This document shows positions 54,432 through 63,091 of a stretch of DNA of 64,000 nt, one piece after another. This DNA is from Pseudomonas cavernicola. Its GTDB lineage: Bacteria; Pseudomonadota; Gammaproteobacteria; Pseudomonadales; Pseudomonadaceae. Under the pieces are notes generated by a model. That model ran no database searches. It was not told the origin of the DNA and saw only the letters and a list, made by a program, of their open reading frames with translations. Both the position numbers and the translations under genes were made by a program. The DNA lies in assembly GCF_003596405.1 (NCBI RefSeq), contig NZ_QYUR01000002.1, positions 1,628,501-1,692,500 on the forward strand, given 5' to 3'. The stretch's first letter is position 1; each line of letters opens with the position of its first letter.

Positions 54432-56501
54432 TTACTCGTCGCCGGCGGAGAAGTCGTAATCCATCGACTGGCTGGGGCCCTGCAGGTAATAGCCTTGGAT
54501 ATAGTTGACCCCGGCTTGCCAGAGGGTGGCCAGCACGCTGGCGCTCTCGACGAAGGGCACGATGGTCAGCTTGGCCTGGGCGTGCAGGCTGCTCAGCAAG
54601 GTTTTCAGCGCTTCCTGATTCTCCGCCTTGGACAGATCCTGGGAGAAGGAGCCGTCGACTTTGACGAAGTCGATGCTCAGGTGCTTCAGGGTATTGAAGG
54701 GGTTGAGTGAACAGCCGAATTGACTGAGGGCCACTTTGCAATGCAACTCGGCCAGCCCTTGAGTCAGCGCCTTGGCCTGCTTCAGGTAGGCAATGGCATC
54801 GGGCTCATTGATTTGGAAAGCCAGTGCGTCGGAAGGCAGGCGTGCGGCCTTCAGCGCCACACTGAGCCAAGGCAGTAGCGTTTGATCCTGCAGGCTGACG
54901 CTGGACAGGTGCACGAACAGGCAGGTGTTGTGACCTTTTGAGCGATGGTCGGCGAGCAGCTTGATAGAGTTGAGAATGACCCAGCGATCAATCTTCTCGG
55001 CCAGGCCGGCTTCCTTGGCCGCATCGAGGAAATCACTCGGCGGCACTTCTACGCCTTGCGGATTGAGCAGGCGCAACAGCACTTCATAGTGTTCGTGGCT
55101 GTCGCCGCGCAGACTAATGATCGGCTGGAACAGCAGGCGGAAGCTGTTGTTCTCCAGCGCCTGTTGCACCATGGCGACGATATTGCCGCGGTTGGCTGCG
55201 GCAGCCAGTTCCTGCGCCGGATTGAACAGTTGGAGGGCGTTGCCCTCGCTGAGCTCGTCGGCACAACGGTGGGCGCGGTCGATCACTTCCTGGGCTTTCG
55301 GGGTTTTCTCGTTGAGCCCGGCAATGCCGATCGACAGGCTGGTCTGCACAGTTCGACCGCTGACATCGAACATATGGCTTTCGACTTTCTTCAGTAGTTC
55401 AGCCAGGCCCGCCTGAGTTTGCTCGGGGGGTTGTCCGGGTTGTAGTACGGTGAAAACGTCGTCGCCAAAGCGTGCCAGCTGCGCCTCGCCGGCAAAGTGA
55501 GCACGGAGCAGGTTGGCCAGGTCGGTCAGCAGCAGGTCGATGCCGGCGAGGCCGGTTTCGGCCAGCAAGCTGGTGTAACGGTCGACGCGTATGTAAGCCA
55601 GGCTGGCCGGTTGTCCGGCATTCACGGCGCGCTCGACGGCGGTGTCCATCAGTTCAAGGAAGTGGCTGCGGTTGTAGAGCCCGGTGACCAGATCCTGGCT
55701 GCTGATCTCGCGCAATTTCTCTTCCAGTTCGGCGTTGCCGCTTTCCGCGCGGATCACCACTTGGGTGCAGGGTTCGCCGTCGTAAGTCGCTGGCGAGAAG
55801 CTCATGCATGCCTGGAAGCTCTGGCCGTTGGCCTTGATCCCACTGCAGGCCAGCTCGGCGTTGCCTTCTGCACTCTGGTAGTTCTTCAGGAAATCTTTGA
55901 AGTTGATCTGATCGCAACTGGCGATCAGGTCGATCATCGGCATGCCTTCCAGCTCGTCGGCGTCTTCATAACCGAAGAGTTCGAGGTAGGCGCGGTTGGC
56001 ATAGATATGCATGCCTTCGTGGACGTAGGTGATGGCGTCGACCGAACTGTCGAGCAGCAGCTGGCAGCGTTTTTCGGCTTCGCGCAGGGCGACCTCGGCT
56101 GCGCGGCGGGCACGGCGCTCTTCCAGATTGGCCAGCTCACGGTTCGCCACCAGGATCAGGCGCTCGTCCTCACCCTGCGGCAAGGCATCCTGGGCGCCAA
56201 GTGCCAAGGCTTCGGTAATGGCGTCGGAGTCATTGCCGTCGATCAACTGGATCAGCGGAATATCTTTAGCTTGGCGGCGAATCGCGCTGATCGCTTCGCT
56301 GGATTCAATATTTTCGCTGCTGGGGGCGGCGATCAGCAGGTCCCAGCTCTGTTGAAGAGCTGCGGCGAGGTCGTCGCTGGATGTCAGGCGGTGCACGCGA
56401 GTGGCGCGACCGGCATTGCGAAACAGGCTGACGAGACGCTCGGCCTCGTTCTGCGAGTCCTCAAGAATCAGCAGCCTTATAGTTTTCTTTTCGATGGCCA
56501 T
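54432..56501 (-). CDS. fimX: FimX-type c-di-GMP effector for type IV pili
   Basis: A 689-residue regulator of type IV pilus assembly and twitching that localises to a cell pole in P. aeruginosa. Order: REC-like domain (1-125, starting IRLLILEDSQNE, with the phospho-acceptor region altered), PAS (about 145-255), degenerate GGDEF (about 265-430, RFGDDVF in place of GGDEF) and degenerate EAL (about 440-689, EVLLRLLNP, so EAL is EVL). Both enzymatic motifs are altered as in FimX, implying c-di-GMP binding rather than turnover. A PilZ-like gene lies just upstream on the same strand. Confidence 0.9.
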   Translation of the reverse strand: MAIEKKTIRLLILEDSQNEAERLVSLFRNAGRATRVHRLTSSDDLAAALQQSWDLLIAAPSSENIESSEAISAIRRQAKDIPLIQLIDGNDSDAITEALALGAQDALPQGEDERLILVANRELANLEERRARRAAEVALREAEKRCQLLLDSSVDAITYVHEGMHIYANRAYLELFGYEDADELEGMPMIDLIASCDQINFKDFLKNYQSAEGNAELACSGIKANGQSFQACMSFSPATYDGEPCTQVVIRAESGNAELEEKLREISSQDLVTGLYNRSHFLELMDTAVERAVNAGQPASLAYIRVDRYTSLLAETGLAGIDLLLTDLANLLRAHFAGEAQLARFGDDVFTVLQPGQPPEQTQAGLAELLKKVESHMFDVSGRTVQTSLSIGIAGLNEKTPKAQEVIDRAHRCADELSEGNALQLFNPAQELAAAANRGNIVAMVQQALENNSFRLLFQPIISLRGDSHEHYEVLLRLLNPQGVEVPPSDFLDAAKEAGLAEKIDRWVILNSIKLLADHRSKGHNTCLFVHLSSVSLQDQTLLPWLSVALKAARLPSDALAFQINEPDAIAYLKQAKALTQGLAELHCKVALSQFGCSLNPFNTLKHLSIDFVKVDGSFSQDLSKAENQEALKTLLSSLHAQAKLTIVPFVESASVLATLWQAGVNYIQGYYLQGPSQSMDYDFSAGDE

Positions 56502-56564
56502 GAGGTGTGCTTAGACTGCGCCGAACGGGCGCGAAAAAACGACAAAAAGGAGTGTGCCGGCAAT

Positions 56565-58382
56565 CTACAGCGACTTCCAGAGTGAGTCAAAGTCTTCCTC
56601 GCCGCCGTTACTCTGGCTTGTCGGGGCTGTGACCGGCTTCCCGTGGCTGCTCGGGGTTTGTTCGACCGTGCGGTACTCGAACTGGTTGAAACTTCCGGTA
56701 CTGGTCTGCTTGCGGCTCAAGACCGCGCGCAGTGTTTCGCCATTCAAGTTGATCTGCACTTTGTTGCCTTCCTGAAATGGCAGGCGTGGTGTGATCAGGG
56801 TCGCGGGGCGAGAAATTACGCTGATTTCCGGAAGTAGCAAGGCGCGTAGGTACTGGCTATTTTGCTCGGCTTTGCGCAGCAGCTGCAGGCCGCAGGGCTG
56901 CGCGTGCGGGGCGATCAGCTCAATGCCCATCTGGGTGCCGCCGCCGCGTACTTGGCGAATCCAGCGCACCAGGGCGATGCTCCAGCTCTGCTCGGGAGCG
57001 TCTTGGATGCCCAGCAGCTCGCCGGCCTGGAGTTGGCTGGGGACTTCTTTCGGCCAGCTTAGGCAATAGCCCCCCGGGCTATGGTTGACGATCGCCAGTT
57101 CGAAGGTGGGGTAGCTCTCGCTGGGGATTTTGGGCGGCGATTCTTTTTCCTCGACTACCGGCCGCTTGTACTGGATTTCATCGAGAGGCACGCCATGCTC
57201 CCAGTCGGTGGTCGGCTGAGCATCGAAGGCATTGCGCCAAATGTCCGGCGCATCAGTGGTTACTGGTTTGAAAATGGCGGCTTGTACTTCTTCTGGACGC
57301 TTGAGTACTTCGTTGAAGGGCTTTTGTCCGGCCAGGAAGTAATGCACTGCACTCATGCCAATACTCAGGGTCAGGTTGCCCTGGCCAGCACTGCGCTGGA
57401 ACGTCCGCTCGGCAATATCGCCCCATGCCGAGCTCAGATGTTGCAGCAAGTCCAGGCTCAAGCCCTCAGGGACCAGCAGGCGTGCGGCGCCGCGGCTTTC
57501 TGTGGGTAATAGCAGGTATTCCTTGATCGCATCGACCAGCAGCTGCGGATCGATGCCTAGCAGGTTGTGCAGTTCGCCTTCCTGAATCAGCGATTTGTAG
57601 CGCGGCGGGCCATCGACTTGCGTGGCAACCGCGAACAGGCTGCTAGGCTCGTCGGCCGCTTGCAGATGCACCAGTGCGCTCCAGGACTCCAGGATTTCCG
57701 CCAAGTGGGCAATGCCGCTCTGGCGCATTTGATTGCAGCGTGCGCAGCCGAGTAACAAGGCGACCAGGTAGGTTTGCTCAACGCTCAAGCCTTTGGTGTG
57801 GCGCGCCAGGTGGTCGCGCACCACGATTGCTTGCAGGCCGCGCTCGTGGGCAATTTGATAGAGCTTATGCAGCTCCAGCCACAGCCCTTCCGGTACTGGA
57901 CAGTACAGTTGGCTGGCGCGAATCAGTGGGCTGCAGAGGCTGTGCGCGGCGCGCTGCAAGGCGACCGTCAGCAATTGCAGCTGGGCGCGTTCGCGGGACG
58001 GGCGCGGAGCCTCTTGTGCAATGATCAGTTTGTAGCCGGCGGCCAGATGGTTCTGTAACGCCTGACAGAGGTTGGCGACTTTGCGCGGGCGCTCATCGAG
58101 CACGATCGCTTGGTTGAGGAAGTGCCGTTCCAGGTGCTTGCAGACGAAATAGACTTCGGTGCGCAGCAGTTCCAGAAGCTGTAGGCGATTCTCCGCCGGG
58201 GTCACCAACTGATTGAGTTCCACCAGGCTCTGATAAAGCTGACGTGCGGTTTCCCCCAGGTTGGCTTTGGGCAGTCCGGCGATCCAGCGTTTTAGGTCAC
58301 GAGGACTAGAGTCACAGAAGGAGAGTTTCTGCTGGCTGGGCGTCGGGACACGTAACAGCAGGTGGGGACTCTGTTTATCCAT
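56565..58382 (-). CDS. Large protein with C-terminal PilZ-like domain
   Basis: A 605-residue cytoplasmic protein. The long N-terminal alpha-helical part (1-430) has no recognised motif. After a linker comes a PilZ-like region with FELAIVNHSPGGYCLSW (the DxSxxG motif read as NHSPGG) and later TQMGIELI. An arginine pair typical of PilZ c-di-GMP binding is not obvious, so binding is uncertain. The start at 58382 (MDKQSPHLLL) is the most likely; a longer open frame exists. Same strand and 63 bp from fimX, so probably one operon with a shared second-messenger role. Confidence 0.7.
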   Translation of the reverse strand: MDKQSPHLLLRVPTPSQQKLSFCDSSPRDLKRWIAGLPKANLGETARQLYQSLVELNQLVTPAENRLQLLELLRTEVYFVCKHLERHFLNQAIVLDERPRKVANLCQALQNHLAAGYKLIIAQEAPRPSRERAQLQLLTVALQRAAHSLCSPLIRASQLYCPVPEGLWLELHKLYQIAHERGLQAIVVRDHLARHTKGLSVEQTYLVALLLGCARCNQMRQSGIAHLAEILESWSALVHLQAADEPSSLFAVATQVDGPPRYKSLIQEGELHNLLGIDPQLLVDAIKEYLLLPTESRGAARLLVPEGLSLDLLQHLSSAWGDIAERTFQRSAGQGNLTLSIGMSAVHYFLAGQKPFNEVLKRPEEVQAAIFKPVTTDAPDIWRNAFDAQPTTDWEHGVPLDEIQYKRPVVEEKESPPKIPSESYPTFELAIVNHSPGGYCLSWPKEVPSQLQAGELLGIQDAPEQSWSIALVRWIRQVRGGGTQMGIELIAPHAQPCGLQLLRKAEQNSQYLRALLLPEISVISRPATLITPRLPFQEGNKVQINLNGETLRAVLSRKQTSTGSFNQFEYRTVEQTPSSHGKPVTAPTSQSNGGEEDFDSLWKSL

Positions 58383-58690
58383 GTAGCTCGTTATCCATGT
58401 GGCTGGATACTCCAACGGCGCAGGGTGCGGCAAGTGATTCTAAACATTGGGTTTTGCCGAACTCTAGCAGCATCTCGCGGTGCTCGCAGCCCATCGCTGG
58501 GATGGGTTGTGAGCTGTCGCCCAGGGAGCGGTCAGTAACACCGAGGCCAGTCGATACCGATTGTGACCGCAAGGGTTGTCGAGATGTTCAACCACGCGCC
58601 TGATTTAACGGCCCTCGGCCTGCTCGCCGGCTGTACGCGCAACGCGCGTGTGGTTGGCGGGCCGCCGAGGTGGCCCGCTCAGTCGAACGT
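58383..58690. other. Intergenic region with two hairpins
   Basis: A 308-bp gap between psd and the PilZ-like gene (both minus strand). It contains a 14-bp hairpin at 58482-58514 and a GCGGGCC/GGCCCGC hairpin at 58657-58678, 13 bases past the psd stop, which may help end psd transcription. No ORF with a good ribosome site is seen. Confidence 0.5.
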
Positions 58691-59548
58691 TTACTGTCCA
58701 TTGCCAAGGCGCTGGCCCATGCGGACGGCGCTGCCGGCTGCCAACTCTTCAGTCCACTTCACTTGGTTCGGGCCAAACAGCACGATAGCGGTGGAACCCA
58801 GCTTGAAGCGGCCGAGTTCCGCGCCTTTCGCCAGTTCAACTGGCGCGCGTGCCGCCGCGTCGTAACGGGTGGTCTTCAATTCGCGCTTGGGTGGTGTGAT
58901 CAAGCCGGTCCAAACCGTTTCGATCGCGGCGACGATCATCGCGCCGACCAACACTACGGCCATCGGTCCGCGCTCGGTATCGAACAGGCACACCAAGCGC
59001 TCGTTACGGGCGAACAGCTCGGGAACATTTTCGGCCGTGGTCTGGTTGACCGAGAACAGCCGGCCTGGCACGTAAACCATCTCCTTGAGGGTGCCGGCCA
59101 GCGGCATGTGCACGCGGTGGTAGTCCTTCGGCGAGAGGTAAATAGTGGCGAACTCACCGCCCATGAACGGCGCAGCTCGTTCGGCATCGCCGCCGAGCAG
59201 TTCGAGTGCGCTGAAGCCGTGGCCTTTAGCCTGGAACAGGCGGCCGTGTTCAATCGAGCCGAGCTGGCTGACGGCGCCGTCAGCCGGGCAGAGAATCGCC
59301 CCGGGGGTGTCATCCAGCGGGCGCGCGCCGTCTTTCAGGGCGCGGGTGAAGAACGCGTTGAAGTGCTCGTAGGCAGTCGGTTCCTCGACCTGGGCTTCAC
59401 TCATATTCACTTGGTAGTGCTGGACGAACCAGGTGATCAGGCGGTTCTTGAACCAGCCAGCACGACATTCGGCAGCGTAACCGATCAGGCGCGACAGCAG
59501 ATGGTGAGGCAACAGGTACTGGCTGAGGATAAACAAACGCTGTTTCAT
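58691..59548 (-). CDS. psd: Phosphatidylserine decarboxylase proenzyme
   Basis: Makes phosphatidylethanolamine at the inner membrane. The 285-residue proenzyme self-cleaves at LGST (L250-T253) to give a pyruvoyl-bearing alpha chain; that motif is intact in FKLGSTAIVLFG. The ATG at 59548 starts MKQRLFILSQYLLPHH, the usual N-terminus. It lies 190 bp downstream of rhdA. Confidence 0.95.
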   Translation of the reverse strand: MKQRLFILSQYLLPHHLLSRLIGYAAECRAGWFKNRLITWFVQHYQVNMSEAQVEEPTAYEHFNAFFTRALKDGARPLDDTPGAILCPADGAVSQLGSIEHGRLFQAKGHGFSALELLGGDAERAAPFMGGEFATIYLSPKDYHRVHMPLAGTLKEMVYVPGRLFSVNQTTAENVPELFARNERLVCLFDTERGPMAVVLVGAMIVAAIETVWTGLITPPKRELKTTRYDAAARAPVELAKGAELGRFKLGSTAIVLFGPNQVKWTEELAAGSAVRMGQRLGNGQ

Positions 59549-59738
59549 GAGTGTCCTTAGTAATTAGAGAGCCTTGGAGCGACGAGGGCATAGAGCCTAC
59601 TCACGATCCGCTGCGGGCGTTACTCCGCTGCGCTGCGTTGCGTTGCGCCTTGTGACCCACATGGATGTGGGGAATGCCGCTGCCCGTAGGGAACGGGTGC
59701 GACCCTGACCTTCGCTCGCTTGAATCGTGAACAGGCTC
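59549..59738. other. Intergenic gap with small palindromes
   Basis: 190 bp between psd and rhdA with GC-rich simple repeats (GCGCTGCGTTGCGTTGCGCC) and short palindromes such as CCCACATGGATGTGGG-like and CCCGTAGGGAACGGG. It resembles other Pseudomonas intergenic repeats but has no second copy in the window. Confidence 0.4.
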
Positions 59739-60554
59739 TTACACCTCGACAGGTGTGTCTGGGTGATTGCCCCATTCGCCCCAGGAGCCGGCATAGCCTT
59801 TTACCCGCGGATAGCCGAGGGCCTTGGCGACCAGATAGGTGAAGCCTGAGCGGTGGTGAGTCTGGCAGTGGGTGATGATTTCTTTGTCTTTGGTGATACC
59901 CAGGCTCTCCAGAATCGCCGGCATATCCTCGCGGATGCGCAGGGCGCGCGCTGGGTCCATGCCGGCGGTCCATTCGAAATTGACTGCGCCGGGAATATGC
60001 CCGGCTTTGGCGGTGAGGACTTTCTCGCCGCGGTACTCGCTCGGTGCGCGGGCGTCCCAGATGGCCAGGTCGGCTGCGCCTAAACGGCTTTGCAGGTATT
60101 CGCGGGTCGCGCTCGGCTCGTCGTGCAGTTCCAGCGCAACCGGGCCGCCGGCGCTGGTCGGGGTGGTATGGGACAGCTCGCGAACCTCCGCCAGCCAGGC
60201 CTGCAGGCCGCCATTCAGATAGTGGTAGTGGCTATGGCCGATCACGTCCAGCAACCAGATAAAGCGCCCGGCCCAGCCACCGCCTTCGTCGTCGTAGACC
60301 ACGTACACGGCATCCGGGTTATGTCCCAGTTCGCCGAACAGGGCTTCCAGTTGTGCCTGCGCCGGTAGCAGGCCTGGCGCCGGTGGCTGGCCCAGCTGTG
60401 TGCGTTTAGGGTCGACGAAGCGCGCACCGGGAATATGCCCGGCGGCGTAGCGGGCTGCGCTGGTCAGGTCGACCAGGATCAGCTCCCGAGTCGCCAAGCG
60501 TGTAGCCAGGTCGGCGGGTTCGATGACCAAGGGCAAAGTAGAGAAGGCGGACAT
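59739..60554 (-). CDS. rhdA: Thiosulfate sulfurtransferase (rhodanese)
   Basis: Transfers sulfane sulfur from thiosulfate to cyanide or thiols, relevant in cyanogenic pseudomonads. The 271 residues form two rhodanese domains; only the C-terminal one has the active Cys, C230 in the loop CQTHHRSG, the Azotobacter/Pseudomonas RhdA type rather than the CRKGxT loop of animal enzymes. The start is ATG at 60554. Confidence 0.93.
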   Translation of the reverse strand: MSAFSTLPLVIEPADLATRLATRELILVDLTSAARYAAGHIPGARFVDPKRTQLGQPPAPGLLPAQAQLEALFGELGHNPDAVYVVYDDEGGGWAGRFIWLLDVIGHSHYHYLNGGLQAWLAEVRELSHTTPTSAGGPVALELHDEPSATREYLQSRLGAADLAIWDARAPSEYRGEKVLTAKAGHIPGAVNFEWTAGMDPARALRIREDMPAILESLGITKDKEIITHCQTHHRSGFTYLVAKALGYPRVKGYAGSWGEWGNHPDTPVEV

Positions 60555-60599
60555 GAAAGGCCTCCGAATCAGGGAAAGGGGCGAATTGTAGCGGAAAGG

Positions 60600-62120
60600 C
60601 TACCGCCCGCGTTTGGCAAAGCTGGCCAAGGCGCGCTCAATACATTGCGCGGTTTTGCTGAAGGCTTGCACGCTGGCCTCGGCGAGAGGCGCGCCATGTT
60701 GGTCGGCGAGCAGCAGCATCACCACCCGACCATTGCTCGCCAGCGAGCGTAGCAGCAGGTGTTCGCTGGGGAGCAGGGCCTTCAAAGTGCCCGGCAGCAG
60801 TGCAGAGAACTGCGCGATATTGGCAGGGGTCAGGCGCAGGTGGCCTGGTTGCGCGAGCAGGCGGCGTAAGACTTGGCTCTGGCTCGGATCAAGCGTGAGG
60901 CCGCTGGCTTCTTTGGGCAGTCCAACGGCCTGCTGGGCGATCAGGCGAGTGTGCGTGCGGTCGGCGAGCAGCAGCAGGGCTCGGCTCAGGCCGCTGGACT
61001 GGAGCGCATCGCGGGCGCAGGTGGTCAGTTGCATGACGCTGGCGAACGGGCTGGGTTCGCGTAACAGTTCGCGGCAGTGCTGGCGCCAGGCACTTAGTGC
61101 CTCGCTCTGCGGGGCCGGGGTAGCCGTCGTGGGTTGCAGGCGACGTGCAGCCCAGGGCCAGAGTAAGGCTTCGGCCGGGTGCCAGAGGTCGGCGGCAGCG
61201 TGCAGGTGCGCGCTCTGCACCGCCTGCTGGTGAACCAGTTGTTGTAGTTCGCTCAGCGGCAGTTGCAGGTACAGGCCAGTCAGGCGTTGCCAGCGCAGGC
61301 TTTGCGGGCTATCCCAGGCCTGATGTGCCGCTAGCGCCAGGCCGTTGGCCAGCATGGTGGTGTTAGCCGGTTGGGTCAGCCAGCGGCGTAGTGTGCTATC
61401 GGCGTCAAGTGCCTGTTGCTGCTGGAGTGGATGCTGATTGTCGCGGGCGATATGCAGCGCTTTGACCAGTAAGCGTCGTTCGCCTGCGAGCAGGCGGTAA
61501 CCCTGAAGTATCCACTCCGGCAGCCGCCAATGTTCGGCGAGGGCCAGGCACAGACTGAGCAGCGATACGCCCAGCAGTTCGTGTTCGACCTTGCTAGCCG
61601 GCTCGCCCTTGCCCAGCACGCGCTGTTCCCAGGCCTCGAACAGTTCGGGGTGGGCGGCGGCCAATGGCCAAAGCGGCGCCAGGAACAGCAGGCTGCTCCA
61701 ATGGATTTCTTGCCAGAGTCGCGCCAACCGATTGGCGAACAGGCCGTTAGCCTGTTGCGCCGCGTGCTGGCTAATCAGTTGCAGTTGGCGCAGAGGGCGG
61801 GGGATTTCTTCTGTGGCGGCCGAGGGCAGGTGGTTCAGCAGCGCTTCGGTACGCTGCAGGCCCAGGCGAGTCAGAGCGATTTCCAGGCTTTCCGCCGGCT
61901 CGCTGAAGTTGGCGGTGTTGCGGTTAGCCTCGCGCAGCACCATCAAGGCGAGGGCCGGGCTGTTCTGGATCAGCTGGGCGACCTCGCGCAGCGAGCAGTT
62001 GCTGTTGGCCAAGGCGCGGCGCACCTGCTCATGGTTGGCAGGGAGGATAGGCAGCCGCACGCTATCGAGCTGCTTGAGCCAGGTCTTGAGGCTGCGTGGT
62101 AGAGGGGGGGAGGTCGGCAT
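60600..62120 (-). CDS. HDOD-domain signalling protein
   Basis: A 506-residue protein with an N-terminal HDOD domain (about 10-220): LPANHEQVRRAL, VAQLIQNSPALALMVLREAN and ALTRLGLQRTEALL are the hallmark pattern. The C-terminal half (about 330-500) looks like a GAF-type domain with LLLADRTHTRLIAQQAVGL and NGRVVMLLLADQHG. Such proteins act in signalling or motility without a known catalytic activity. It is divergent from motA, next to the stator genes, which fits a motility-related role but does not prove it. Confidence 0.78.
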   Translation of the reverse strand: MPTSPPLPRSLKTWLKQLDSVRLPILPANHEQVRRALANSNCSLREVAQLIQNSPALALMVLREANRNTANFSEPAESLEIALTRLGLQRTEALLNHLPSAATEEIPRPLRQLQLISQHAAQQANGLFANRLARLWQEIHWSSLLFLAPLWPLAAAHPELFEAWEQRVLGKGEPASKVEHELLGVSLLSLCLALAEHWRLPEWILQGYRLLAGERRLLVKALHIARDNQHPLQQQQALDADSTLRRWLTQPANTTMLANGLALAAHQAWDSPQSLRWQRLTGLYLQLPLSELQQLVHQQAVQSAHLHAAADLWHPAEALLWPWAARRLQPTTATPAPQSEALSAWRQHCRELLREPSPFASVMQLTTCARDALQSSGLSRALLLLADRTHTRLIAQQAVGLPKEASGLTLDPSQSQVLRRLLAQPGHLRLTPANIAQFSALLPGTLKALLPSEHLLLRSLASNGRVVMLLLADQHGAPLAEASVQAFSKTAQCIERALASFAKRGR

Positions 62121-62236
62121 GTCGGTTGAGCCAATTGGCTTTTAGCCTTAACTGGCTATAGTCTGGCGTATAAGTTCCGATAATTAGAAGGGTTGTTTTT
62201 AATAACTCTTACTCTTGGTTGTGCAAGCATCTTTTT

Positions 62237-63088
62237 ATGGCAAAAATCATTGGCATTATCGTTGTCTTCGCCGCCGTGTTCGGCGGGTATGTTTTATCGC
62301 ATGGCAAAATCGCCGCACTGGTCCAACCTTTTGAGGTGCTGATCATCGGTGGCGCAGCGCTGGGGGCCTTTCTCCAGGCGAACCCTGGCAGCACGACCAT
62401 GCATGTGTTCAAGAAGTCGCTGAAGATGTTCAGCACGCGCTTCACCCATGCCTTCTACCTGGAAGTGCTGGGCATGCTCTACGAGATCCTCAACAAGAGC
62501 CGCCGTGAAGGGATGATGGCCATCGAGGCGGATGTAGAGGACCCCAACGCCAGCACCATTTTCAGCAAGTATCCCAGCGTGCTGAAAGATGAGCGGATGA
62601 CCGCTTACGTCTGTGATTACTTGCGCATCATGTCCTCCGGCAATATGGCGCCGCACGAGTTGGAAGGCCTGTTCGACATGGAACTGGTGAGCCTCAAGGA
62701 GGAGCTGGAGCATCCTTCGCATGCCGTGACACGGGTCGCCGATGCTCTACCGGGCTTCGGTATCGTTGCCGCGGTATTGGGGATTGTGGTGACCATGGCC
62801 TTGCTCGGCGAAGTCGAGCAATCCGCCCTCGGTCAGCATGTGGGGGCGGCGTTGGTCGGGACCTTCCTCGGTATTCTCGCGGCGTATGGCTTCTTCGGGC
62901 CGTTGGCGAACGCGCTGGGGCACGATGCCAAGGAAGAGCTGAACGTGTTCGAGGCGATCAAGGCTTGCCTGGTGGCTTCGGCCTCGGGCATGCCGCCGTC
63001 ACTGGCGGTAGAGTTCGGTCGCAAGGTGTTGTTCCACTCACACCGGCCGAGTTTCAGCGAGCTGGAGCAAGCGATTCGCGGTCGCTGA
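62237..63088 (+). CDS. motA: Flagellar motor stator protein MotA
   Basis: Inner-membrane stator subunit (283 residues, four TM helices) that forms the proton channel with MotB and drives the rotor. The N-terminus AKIIGIIVVFAAVFGGYVL and the loop prolines in LPGFGIVAAVLGIVVTM are typical, as is the large cytoplasmic loop with charged rotor-contact residues. The ATG at 62237 is the family start. It lies 3 bp before motB, so they are coupled. No chemotaxis genes are in the window. Confidence 0.95.
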   Translation: MAKIIGIIVVFAAVFGGYVLSHGKIAALVQPFEVLIIGGAALGAFLQANPGSTTMHVFKKSLKMFSTRFTHAFYLEVLGMLYEILNKSRREGMMAIEADVEDPNASTIFSKYPSVLKDERMTAYVCDYLRIMSSGNMAPHELEGLFDMELVSLKEELEHPSHAVTRVADALPGFGIVAAVLGIVVTMALLGEVEQSALGQHVGAALVGTFLGILAAYGFFGPLANALGHDAKEELNVFEAIKACLVASASGMPPSLAVEFGRKVLFHSHRPSFSELEQAIRGR

Positions 63089-63091
63089 GTC

